64,000 bases of DNA from contig NW_019775405.1 of NCBI RefSeq assembly GCF_001039355.2, positions 338,721 through 402,720 of the forward strand, read 5' to 3'. The notes beneath the pieces were generated by a model. It was given only the letters and a program-made list of their open reading frames with translations. It did not search any database and had not been told where the DNA came from. The stretch is from Lingula anatina (taxonomy: Eukaryota > Brachiopoda > Lingulata > Lingulida > Lingulidae). Of the stretch, positions 23,371-34,292 are shown one piece after another; within the stretch, counting starts at the first letter, position 1, and each line of letters opens with the position of its first letter. Made by a program: the position numbers and the translations under genes.

Positions 23371-24597
23371 ATGACACTGAAATCGGGCACAATGTACTCC
23401 CGCAGGAATAGGATCTTGACTAATTATCTGACCGCTGTTTCAACCACATTGACCATTACCATTATATTTCTATACGGTGCCATCCTCACCAGTTCCAAAG
23501 GGCGGAGAAGCATCTTTCAGATCAGTACGGGGAATCGCTTGAATATTTTAGACATCGACGTTTATCGAGATATTGAAGCTAGACATCTAAAGGCGGATGA
23601 TCCAGGGTTAATGGAATATGTCCGAAGAAAGTTTCTATTCGCCCCCACAGAGCGGCCTAGAAATTTGTCGAGGAACGCTGTGGACTACTCCCAGGCCGGA
23701 CAATCGACACTTGTTGACGAGATTTTGGGGCATCGCACTGGTGGATTTTTCGTGGAGTCGGGCGCGTGGGACGGGGAGACAGACAGCAACTCCCTCTTCT
23801 TTGAAATTTTTCGAAACTGGACGGGGATTCTGATAGAGCCAGACCCATGGAACTTTGAGAAACTTTCACGGAAAAATAGGTTAGGGTGCGTTGTCCGTGC
23901 GTGATACGATTTGTTTACGAGTACGATGACCTTGAAAACGTATATCAGTTTAAATTTACTATGTTTTATACATACAATAAAGAATATTATCAACTGTGTT
24001 ATATTGCCAGTAATTTATTTACAAGTAGGCCTACTATGTCCTTGAAAATGTAAATTAGTTTGCATTCACCATGTTATCTACATGTAATAAAAATAATCAA
24101 CTGGGTTATATTGTCAGTAATATTATGTTTTCTTCGCGTTGTAAATCAACATCAATTGAAAAAGTTTACTCTTTTTTTTTTTTTTCAGAAAAGCGTACAC
24201 GGCCCAAACCTGTCTCACTGCAAGCCCCCAAAGAATCGATTTCACGTTCTCCGCTGCCCCCGACAGCGGTGCGGTGAAACCACTATTCCCAGACATCCCA
24301 ACAGTCGGGAAAACGAAGATACTCTGTCTTCCCATCCACACCCTACTGGCTAGCATTGGCGTGAGGCACGTGGACTATTTTTCCCTGGATGTTGAAGGGG
24401 AAGAGCCGGCGGTGCTGAGGTCATTTCCTTGGGACGAAATTACGGTGGATGTGTGGTCGGTCGAAGTCAACCAGGGTTTGAAAAATCGGGACGAAAAACT
24501 GGCGGAGATTGCAGGAATATTTGATAAAGTTGGACTGTACAGTAATGTTGAGATGGTGGCTCATGATGTTGTGTATGTTAGAAACGTTTTATTATGA
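23371..24597 (+). CDS. FkbM-family methyltransferase, predicted type II membrane protein
   Basis: Two exons, 23371-23879 and 24189-24597, joined in phase 2 (GT-AG, long T-run acceptor), encode 305 residues. A hydrophobic span at about 22-38 behind a basic N-terminus (RRNR) suggests a type II anchor with the catalytic domain in the Golgi/ER lumen. The FkbM (Methyltransf_21) domain shows motif I GGFFVESGAWDGE (124-136) for S-adenosylmethionine, the acidic IEPDP motif (155-159), and the downstream HVDYFSLDVEGEE typical of the family. Related proteins are numerous in marine invertebrates, and a domain of this type is found in Drosophila Star. The substrate is unknown; bacterial FkbM members are O-methyltransferases. 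A second in-frame Met (residue 8) could also serve as start. Confidence 0.85.
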
Positions 24598-25499
24598 GAG
24601 CACATCATTTGATTTTTAATATTGGTTGAGTATGCGGAATTTTGGCTTGCCGTTACAGAAGGGCATGAATCAAATACGCCCAAAGTTGTGCGTGTAGTCG
24701 AATTCACATGTAGGCCTATCGTATACGATACTCATACGTACGGTGGGTGTCATCCAGCTGTGGCAGCGCCTTATACTGCTTGCACTGAAGACTATAAATT
24801 TGCAAAATGTGCCATTTTAACCAATATTTCGAACTCTACGCAATGTTGCCTTATAATTTGCATTTAAGACAGTGAAGCGCCGGGAGTGTGTACTGAGTAT
24901 ATACATGTAGCGTGTTGCTATTTTTATCACCCATTGTGAAGACACAGCAGTCATTCGCTTCGCATGTTATACAAACACTCCCATCTCTTGTATGAATTCA
25001 TGAAAAAGTCAATAGGCCTACCATCGGAACAGTGCCATATGTAGGCCTATGCATTGTTGTTTTTATCACTATCCTGCACGTTTTGTAGGCCTAAGTATTA
25101 TTTCTGATGGTTGAGAAAAGAGATGTGAACAATTTATCAATAAATAAATAAATAAATTTAAAGGGACAAACGATTTTATCGTACATTCAAGCCATAATTT
25201 TTAGTCCGTTAAGCCAGCAGTTTGGAAATTTGAAGGGAATTACACAAACACGCCACTTTGTCACCCTACGATTACTGAAAATCACGGACCTAAATGTCAT
25301 TTAAAACGGTCATTACGGTTATTAGGACCTGGTGTGACGCCTGAACCCGAAACTCCAAGAGGCCAACATTTCAGATAATTAAAAAATAGATTAATTATTG
25401 GTTGCTGTTTGGTCTTACTTTTTTAATTGAATGTAACCTTTATATCAGCATATCGATCTGATGCAAAATTCGAGAAATTTTAATTAATTTTTCAAAAAT

Positions 25500-25500
25500 C

Positions 25501-25563
<63 letters not shown>

Positions 25564-25564
25564 T

Positions 25565-25595
<31 letters not shown>

Positions 25596-25601
25596 TAATA
25601 G
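25500..25601. repeat. (AAT)n microsatellite
   Basis: About 34 AAT units with two interruptions. Confidence 0.95.
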
Positions 25602-26431
25602 AAAAAATATGTTGGAAATATTAATCAAGGTCTGGCATACGCACAAGTAATCCCTGGCCTGGGATGACATCTTACTCTTGCCATGAGTTGAGATGACCTG
25701 ACACGGCATCTCTATCTTTTTCAGGCCTGTGCAGGTTAACCAAGAAAGGCTATTAAGTTTCACTTTAGCGATTTATAAAACTGCATGTCTATGGCATGGA
25801 TCAGTGCTTAATGAAAAATCAACAACAACAATCTTTTATATAGAAATACATATGTATGTGGATCTATTTGTTCTGGTGATAATCCAAGGTAGTCAACATG
25901 AAAGCGCCTCTTGTTAAAAGCAAGTAGGCAACTAATCCATTACTCCTGAACGTCGGGTATGAAACCATAATTCAAGTTCTGAGTCAGACGCTGTTGCTTC
26001 ATTTTTTTCGCCGTTTCAGACAAACAAGATTATGTTGCAATACACCGCGCGTAAGTTAACCTGCCAATGTGTGTCACTGGTGTTTTCAAAATGAAAAATG
26101 AGGTTGTGCAATAATGCCAGACCCTGGCTCTCCTGTTGTGCAAGAGGTTTGCACAGCAAATGCCAAAAACACATCATTGGAGCTGCCTCAACCTCAGAAG
26201 GTGCTTTGATTGCTTCCACCTCCAACCCAAGTGAAATGTCTTCACACAGGATAATATATAATCCATAACAGAATCAAAACATGTATGGGTGAGTGTTGTT
26301 TTTGTTTTTCACCGATGTTAGCAATCATTCAACCCTGGGATATTGATATCTCCATCGTTTCTTTTATTTATTAGCGTTAGATAAATTGCACAGCCACAGT
26401 GGGCGCTTGGGTGGTTTTAACCTAGAAATAC

Positions 26432-26491
<60 letters not shown>
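26432..26491. repeat. (TTA)n microsatellite
   Basis: About 20 uninterrupted TTA/ATT units. Confidence 0.95.
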
Positions 26492-26587
26492 GGATACCAA
26501 TACTTCACCTAAATAAAAAAATCTGATGTGTGCAAATAAATCAAGAGCTTTTATCTATATTTGAAATTTAATGTAGTACTTTATTTA

Positions 26588-27993
26588 ATGGTGTTGTCTG
26601 AATATTTGCCAGTTTTGCTTTCTTGTTTAGAGAATGTTAAGGGTTCAAGAGTTGTTGCTAAGAGATATGCTGTTAAAAGTTGTTGCTCTAATTTCAGCCT
26701 AAAATTGGAGTCGTGCTTGAATCTTGGGATTTTTGTGATTATTGCACAGTCGCTGTTATTCTGGCAGTGCAAATGCACAGGAACAGTTGGCGAGAAGGGA
26801 GGCATAACAAGCACAAGTAGAAGAAAATTGAACAAAACTAGAATCACTGGGAATCCAGGAGACTCTGGCTACATCACATCTCCTGGTTTTCCAAAGAATC
26901 CACTCATCTCAGGGTTATCTGTTCAGAAATACAGACTAATTGCTAAAAATATAAATGGAGTAATTGATATCACGACTATTGATTTGGTATTTTTTCCCAA
27001 TGACAATTTTGCATGGAAATATATGCTGACAGTAAGTACTAGTATATTAAAAAAAGTTATCTGCAGCTTTTATTTTGTTATTGCACAAAGCAGTAGAGGT
27101 TTTCATTCTAGATTTTGGTGGATGATTATACATGTATATCATTTGAAGTATATTTCTTGTCTCTGCTTTAATGAATTTGGTAGCCTTAATATGAGTGAGA
27201 ATCAATTGGAAAAGGAACTGCACAGTTGAGAATTGAAATTTTCTTATTTCAGATTTATGATTGTGATTGTGAAAGAAAAGATAAAGAGATCAGAATTACG
27301 GAGAGAGTGCATTTTGTATCGTCTGGCAGGTATCTAGTAGTGATATTTAACCCTCATTATGTAGTGGATGGTTGGAAGAATCATGGAGTTTTTAAATTAC
27401 AGTACAAGTTCATTTACAGTAAGTATTCAAGGCTTCATGTTAATTTTTCTTATTATTTATTCTTGTAGCATTAAGCATTGGGAAAAAATACTCCAAAACT
27501 TAATGGAATAGGTATCTCTTGTGTAAAGATGATAGAAAAATCCGACTAAATATCAAAGGAGCAAAATGTCATGCCTTAATAAGTAGAACATTCAGTCTAT
27601 TTAGAAAAACTTACTTCAAATTACTTCACCAAAATTGTTTTAAATAACAAACAGGTATTACAGAATGTTTATATTGGAAGTCAATGAAAGATACTGATTT
27701 AATTAGTACCACCAGCGTATACGCTGGCGGNTTCAGATGAAGGTGGAGGATGATCAACATTACATTACAATATGGTAAATTTACTGTCATATCATTCATG
27801 TAGATAAATTGACATGCTAGTAATATAATTATATAAAAATTTCTTGTAATCAGATTTGATTTTTTTATACATATTTTCATTTAAGGATCTGTGCCAGAAA
27901 CTATATGGATGAATAAAACTGGTAAATATTCTGGTATTTTCATGTCATTCTGTGCTATGATACACCACTTAATAATTAGCATGTGTGTATGCA

Positions 27994-28026
<33 letters not shown>

Positions 28027-28625
28027 ATGCATGCGTGCACATGTGTGTGTGTGTGTGTGTGCGTGCATTCTGAAATTGTTTAATGCAATAACCTGATTGC
28101 TTTCTCAGAGTATAGAAGATTAAGATTTTTAGTGAATTTATGTATTAACGTATTCATGTGTGTATATACCAGTACTAGAGTATACTGGGTACAGTGAATC
28201 AGGACTATGTCATAAATTGTGCATAAATGTACTTTTTAATCATCACTACAATAAGACTTTATATTTAACTTTTGTAAAATAATAATATGTCAGTGATAAC
28301 AATGCAGATTAATACTAAATGCTTTATATATATAATAATAAATGAACAAAAGCTCACATTGTTTTCTATGGCAGTATGTGGATACCTGGGAAATGTGGTC
28401 AACCACCTCCCTACTACTGACAGATCATCCACGGCCTTTAGGTCTTATGGACACATGGAGCTCCCTCCTGATACAGCGTGGAGGGGAGAAAGCATAAGAT
28501 TTGACTGCATATGGAGTTTCAAACAAGCTCATCTGTATTCCACATCCCGAGTTGAACGAAGATTTATATATGCAAAGTTCTTGGATTTTGAGGGGACTTC
28601 ATGTCTGAATCTGAGTGAGTATTGC

Positions 28626-28656
<31 letters not shown>

Positions 28657-30083
28657 TAGAACTGTAGTTTTGCAATTCACAGACAGATTTATTGAATATT
28701 TAGCCAAAAATGTAAATCTTTGACCTAAAAGTTGACTAAGTTGCTTATAATTTATTTTTAATGCTAATCGAATAAATAATTAGGTTAACTTGATGTATAA
28801 TTAAAGTTAATTTAATAAGAGCCTATTGTACAGTTTTAGAATAAACTGTAGTGGCACTTCCATGCAATATTTGGAACCAATCTTAAAAAGGCGATAATTT
28901 TCTAATGTTTCACAATACTAAAAAAGAAACGATCATGACTTTTGGATGTTAATCAATATTTAACAGATGTAGAGGTGAGGAAGTCATGGCATTCTGATGG
29001 TGAGGTGCTCATATCAGGGCCAATAACGGATGTAATAAAAAATCAGCCAGGCACTGGACTGGTATCACGTGGCAGCATGTTTATCAGACTTACTGGATCA
29101 CAAACATGGAGGTGTGGCCAAAACCAACGCCTCAAATTTGCCTACACCTATTTTGTTAGTAGCCTTGAGAGTAAGTTTTCTTCTTTGTTTATAAATATTA
29201 TATGGGGAAGTTGACAAAAGAATTGGAATAAATTTCAATTTGGATAAACATAGGAAAGTTGATCCAAGAATCTGATGTAAAACCAGGTTAACTCCATTTT
29301 TTTGCCATTTATTAATCAGTGTATGAACAGTACTCATTTAGAATTTTAGATAAAGGGATACTTTATGATCAATTTTCCCTTTTGAAAACATACTCAAAGT
29401 GTACAAGTCATATTGAAAATCAGTTCAAGTTTTAGCTAAAGCCATCCTCATACTGAGTTACTATATTTCATTTGAATATTTATCACTTTTTTAATTTATC
29501 ATGACACTTATTAAAAATGCTGTTTAGTTATGTATATATGTATACTATTTCAGGTGCTAAACTCTGCCAGATATATTTTCTGGGAAAATATTATGAATGT
29601 CAGGGACAGATGCGCTGCATTCCTGAGCAGTTTCAATGTGATGGCTATGATCATTGTGGAGATGGAGAGGATGAGGCTTCTGATCGGTGCTCAGGTGAAC
29701 TGATTTGATAAAAGTTTAATATCAAGTCAAATCTTTTTTTAGCTTTGAAATCAAAATAATCACAATTGTTCACATTGGGTGTTTATTACCCTACATACAT
29801 ATTCTCTTTAGAAAATTGAATTGCAACCTTACAGTGTCATTATGTTTAATGTTATAATTACAGATACCCTGTAGTTTGCTCTTATTATTTGAATTTTTTT
29901 TTGTTAGATCACACTACCACTCAGAGTTACTGTCCCTCTTACAAAAAACGCTGTCCAGATGGAAAATGTGTGTGGAACTCTGATTCATGTCCTGTAGATG
30001 ACTGTAAGTATTCTGACCTGTTACCCTGTGCTTCTGATGTATGTTTGCCAGCTTTATCATTTTCATTTTCAGATCTCTACCCC

Positions 30084-30134
<51 letters not shown>

Positions 30135-32277
30135 CGTGTGGTGTGTGTTTGTGTGTGTGTGTGTGTGCATGTGTGTGTGCATATGTGTTGTGTGTGTGCA
30201 TGCATGTGCATGTGTGTGTTGTGTGTCCGTACCTGGTGTCTCTGTTGATGATTTTGAATCACATTTGTTTTGTTTTCAAATTGTATTTTTTTATCTATTC
30301 ATTTATTTATCTTTTTATTTTAAATATTTTAAAGCCTTTTTGTAGAGTAAAATTGATATATCTACTGGGGGTTTACTGAATACATACTATAAAATTTTCC
30401 CCAAAAATCCATTTCAGGTCTAGCCAATCAAGTGAAGTGCGATGACGGGAGATGTGAATATTATTCTAGTGACTGCACAATAAAGAGTAAGTATTTTAAC
30501 ATTGTAAAAAAATTAAAGTGCAAATTATTACCAACCATGCTCAATTAAATTACTTTTTTTACATTTTCATTACACTAGGTACCAAAAAAGTCAACATTTA
30601 TTGTAAAATTTGAAATCATCATGATTCCTTTTTTAGCTCTGTTTGTAATTGACAGTGCTCTAGCTTACTGGGTTACATGTACTTCATACAGTCCCCCCCC
30701 CTCCCCCACCCAATCGTTCAATTTTTGAAAAAAGTGACCAATGAAAAGATATAAAAAGTTTATACTATATTTAAACTGCAGACTAGCTACAATAGATTTT
30801 TAATTGTTCCAATTTTACTTGTAAAAGACCCGACTTGTGTTGTTTGTCCAGGGGCGGATCCAGAGTTATTTTCTGACAGTCTTCCAAATTATCTTTGTTG
30901 ATCTATCCTCAATTTTTGACCGTCTTCCGACAGATAAAATTAGATACCCGTCAATGTAAACTTAAAAATCTGACCGTCTTCCGGAAGACCCAGAAGACGC
31001 CCTAAATCCGCCCCTGTTGTCAGTTATATTATATATGTGTTTTTTTCTGTTGCCAGGCTCACCAGAAACATTGATATTTAAGGAGCCCATTAAATGGATA
31101 ACAGCAATATTTTGTATTGGGGTGTTCATCTTAGTGATAGCAATCATATTTGGTTGCAAACGTAAAATGTGTGGCACAAACACTGCCAGTAAGTTGGCCA
31201 AGCTTTGGTGTTGTGATGTTATATGTTATGAAATATTGTTGTAATATTAAAATATGTTGTTTTTACTAAAATATTATTATAGCATACACAATACCTTTCT
31301 GTATATGCTTGTATGGCGGTGGTCTACATTTTAACCTTTGCTATTAAATGATATTTGAATGTACTCTCTTCTGTCTAAAAAGGAACATGATATAAGCAAT
31401 CAGTTTTTCCATTAACATGTCCTACATATCACAGTAAATTCATCCTCTTCTTCTCTGCAAAATGTTTAACTCTGTGAAACCTAGCCGTGTGCATGCATGC
31501 ACGCACACACACACACACGTCACATGTTCAGATGGCAAGCACACATTTCAGAATAATTGCACAAACATACATGCACACACATGCACACACACACACAGCA
31601 GTTGGAAAAATCTTCAACGACTTTGAGATCTGTGAATTGATCTTGAATATCTGATTTTCATTTCAGCACGCACAAGTACTGCAGATGTTCACACAGTGTC
31701 ACCAGTGAGAGATACCAGCACACACACAGCCACACAGTATACTGCTGGTACACCTGGACTGGTGGAAACTGTGCATCACTTCCCCACTGATGGTCCTGGC
31801 TACAGAGTCAGCCCTAGCCAGAGTCCTTTCATTACGCCTAGGGGTAGTCCTGACTTCATTTCAAGACACAGCCCAAGGCATAGTCCAAGACATACTCCAA
31901 GGCATAGTCCAAGGCATAGTCCAAGACATAGTCCCAGGCATAGTCCAAGACATAGTCCTAGGCATAGTCCAAGGCCTCATGAATTCAGTAACACAGAGCC
32001 TGAAGATCCTTACTCTCCTCCCTCTTACAATAGTCTTCAACCTCCTGAAAATACCCCAGTACCCAGTAATCTAGAAACAAGAAGGTCCCCATCCCCACCA
32101 GATTACAACTCTAGCTTGTCTTTGTCAACACTGCCACCTGGTGATGGTTTGCAGCCACCTTCTGCAGCTGTCCCAGGAGTGGAGCATCTCCCCCCACCTC
32201 CATCTTATGATGATGTCTCACGTGCTGGACCAAATGCCTCAGTGAATTGTGAAAGTGTTTGTGAGACTACTGTGTAG
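26588..32277 (+). CDS. CUB/LDLa single-pass receptor with PY-motif tail (LRP10/LRP12- or Neto-like)
   Basis: Exons: (26588)-27031, 27253-27418, 27886-27921, 28375-28614, 28967-29170, 29554-29694, 29908-30003, 30418-30486, 31057-31188, 31667-32277. From the first ATG this gives 712 residues. The start is uncertain: a signal-peptide-like core (LGIFVIIAQSLLFW) sits well inside exon 1, and an acceptor-like TTTCAG at 26691-26697 could mean the true Met lies in an upstream exon. Order of parts: CUB (GDSGYITSPGFPKNP...), a second, degenerate CUB-like region (CGYLGN...TWRCGQ), one full LDLa with six Cys and DHCGDGEDEA calcium residues, two short Cys modules (CPDGKC, CDDGRC), a membrane span (WITAIFCIGVFILVIAIIF), then a tail with SPRH repeats and three PPxY-type motifs (PPSY, PPDY, PPSY). 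PPxY motifs bind WW domains of Nedd4-type ligases, which suggests ubiquitin-controlled trafficking. Confidence 0.82.
27731..27731. other. single N beside an imperfect palindrome
   Basis: The N lies in an intron of the CUB/LDLa gene, directly after CCACCAGCG-TATA-CGCTGGCGG (27709-27730). It is probably a contig join. Confidence 0.8.
27981..28068. repeat. (GT)n microsatellite
   Basis: Interrupted GT/AT/GC dinucleotide run in an intron. Frames that read as Cys/Val repeats here are artefacts. Confidence 0.9.
28622..28659. repeat. (TATT)n microsatellite
   Basis: Short TTTA/TATT run just after the donor of a CUB exon. Confidence 0.85.
30085..30222. repeat. long interrupted (GT)n microsatellite
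   Basis: About 140 bp of GT with scattered AT and GC units, within an intron of the CUB/LDLa gene. It produces spurious Cys-Val or His-Thr frames on both strands. Confidence 0.95.
30849..31016. mobile_element. 168-bp MITE with CAGGGGCGGAT terminal repeats
   Basis: The ends are CAGGGGCGGATCCAG and CTAAATCCGCCCCTG; the first 11 bases of the terminal inverted repeat match exactly. The element is bounded by TTGTC on both sides (30844-30848 and 31017-31021), a plausible target-site duplication. Inside, a GACCGTCTTCCG-like motif recurs about three times. There is no coding capacity. The CAGGGGCGGAT terminus is typical of non-autonomous hAT-like elements, but hAT duplications are normally 8 bp, so the superfamily is uncertain. 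It sits in the intron before the transmembrane exon of the CUB/LDLa gene. Confidence 0.75.
31858..31975 (+). repeat. coding minisatellite, SPRH tetrapeptide repeats
   Basis: A 12-bp unit (AGTCCAAGGCAT and variants) is repeated about nine times inside the last exon of the CUB/LDLa receptor, encoding tandem (S/T)PRH units of the cytoplasmic tail. Because the unit is 12 bp, changes in repeat number keep the frame. Confidence 0.95.
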
Positions 32278-33000
32278 TGGTAACTTTGATGATTGTGGTC
32301 GTAGACTTGTACTACAAAAATGTGGCCAAGTGTTATGTAACGCAATATACATAGCTAATATGCTATGAATTAAATGCATAAATGTTGTTTTATTTTGACT
32401 GTTCATTTAAAGAATTGCTTAATCTACTATGCATGTAGGTGTTCTATGTATAGGACACTTCCATTGTTAACATGCATTATTCTATAATTAAAAAGATGTT
32501 ATACAAGGGATATAAGTATTTTGATTACTGTCGTGTTGGTATTTTTGTTTAAGGGTGCATTCAGAAAAGTTAATCCGTGGACTAATAGATTTGTTGATCA
32601 AAAATGGCCAACCTACTTGAAAACATACTGCATAATTTCCTAAAAGACAATGAAAATGTGGGGATAGCAAGGCAGGCTTTTAAGTGGGTCGGCCATATTT
32701 GATCCACGGACATGTAAGTCCTCGGACCAACTTTGGTTGTGAATGCAGCCTAAGACATAGATTTCTATGCAGTCTTCATTCTGTTTGAGTGATGTCATGG
32801 TTTTGGAAAAATTTCTGTCAGGTGCACAGTATACCATATACAAATACGTAGTGTACAGTATACCCGAGTGCATACCCAAAGAGGAATGTTACCTCTGTAT
32901 CTTGATATTATGTTATGGTACTTTTTCTATTACATGTCTGTGGTATTATCATGAAGGATCTTTTAATTAACTTTTACCTGTCCTTATTGTTGTAATTATT
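32278..33000 (+). other. 3' UTR and downstream of the CUB/LDLa gene
   Basis: AT-rich non-coding sequence after the stop. No unambiguous AATAAA close to the stop was picked out, and the transcript end is not defined. Confidence 0.45.
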
Positions 33001-34292
33001 ACAAAAATATTATTAGTGTAATATCGTTATTATTTTATTTTTAAGCATAAAAGGTATAAGTATGGATAAGTTTTATAAAGATCGTGATAGTATAATATTG
33101 GGTTTCAGTTCAATGTGTTTTCTTATTTTTAAAAAGGGAAATTGTTCCTACCTCTGTTGATAAGTTTGATAACTATTAATATATTTTCTATGTTTTTAAA
33201 GACATGTTAAAGGGTGCATATTCAAAAGAGTGCAATATTGAGGTTTGAAAGTATTTATTACTACCTGCGGTGTTTTATTACCGCTAAAATTCTCCAGTGG
33301 TATGTATCTTCATCACCTTGATCTTGTTCCTCAAAAGTATTTTGAGACGGATTATGTCGGGATGAAAAATTAATAAGTAAAACAAATTAAAAAATGTATA
33401 AGTAAAGAAAAACAAAAAAGCCCGCTATGTTGTTTAAGAGTTTTGGCATAATATCTCCGCTAGGTACCATACGTAGGTGTTAGGCCACGTCGGATTCTGG
33501 TGTTTAGGGACCTTATTTTGTATGAACAGTTTGAAAGCGTTACGAGTCCTATTGGGACCGGTGTAAAAGAAGATGTCTTTTTCTGTGTCGGGGTGCTCAA
33601 ATTATTCTTCAGTGTTCAAGTAAACTTAACATTTTTATGGTATACCAGTAGTGTAACATCGAAAATAAATATACAATGTACTATTTCTATCTTATCAAAA
33701 TGTGTTGTTGTTTTCACTATGAGATTTTTTAAGCCCCAAAATGTCATAAAGTTCTCGCAAGTCGCAGCGAGAACGCGGACTATGTCATTAACGTTTTCTA
33801 ATATCCGAGGGGAGCTTGCTTACACCTGCCAAGCATTAGAGAGTCGCCATGACAACAGCTACCTGAGATTCAGGGGTGGGGGTGGGGAGACTGGGAAATC
33901 GCCTCTTTGCTATCTACATGCCTCTGCTGTTTCCAGTGTTCACTCGGATCTTTGCTTTATTAAGATGTATCGCTGAAATATGTCTGTTTTGTGTTGTTGT
34001 TTGCCTTAAATTTAAGTTTACTTTTTTTTTTTGTTTGGTGTTTATTTATGTTTTTAATTTATACTTTCCCTTTTATCAGTATCTTTTCGTATGACAATAA
34101 CGCGAAATGCAAGTCATTGGTAAAGAAAGGACAAATGAGATAGATATCAATGTATTGTTTTAATTTATTCGCCTCTCCGCAAAGAATGCCCAATGAACCG
34201 TAAATATACATTTTATGGTACGTTGAGCCCATTTTCGAATAAAGTGTATTGAAGAACTTAAAAAAAAGCAAATTTCATTGGTTGATTTCTGT
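33001..34292. other. intergenic, with X-box-like motif and inverted repeat
   Basis: No convincing gene. A short GC-rich patch (about 33750-33900) holds a perfect 8-bp inverted repeat GTTCTCGC/GCGAGAAC (33751-33774) and an RFX X-box-like GTCGCCATGACAAC (33843-33856). The open frame at 33500-33976 has no protein features. Confidence 0.5.
33843..33856. promoter_or_regulatory. RFX X-box-like motif
   Basis: GTCGCCATGACAAC matches the X-box consensus GTYRCCATRGYAAC at 13 of 14 positions; the single miss is A for G in the right half. X-boxes bind RFX factors at promoters of ciliary genes. No transcription start is known here; the nearest ciliary-type gene downstream on this strand is CFAP20DC, 5.4 kb away. 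Confidence 0.4.

Larger units (their letters stand above)
24598..26587. other. intergenic with (AAT)n and (TTA)n microsatellites
   Basis: No gene seen. Four TAGGCCTA palindromes lie between 24711 and 25095. Simple repeats are annotated separately. The far right end probably holds the first non-coding part of the CUB/LDLa receptor gene. Confidence 0.65.

Noticed and set aside
29889-30379. Cys/Val- and His/Thr-rich frames on both strands
   Set aside because: Products of the GT microsatellite and not proteins. The only coding part is the exon 29908-30003.
33500-33976. 158-residue plus-strand frame
   Set aside because: Low-complexity hydrophobic start, no domain, no neighbouring exon in phase.
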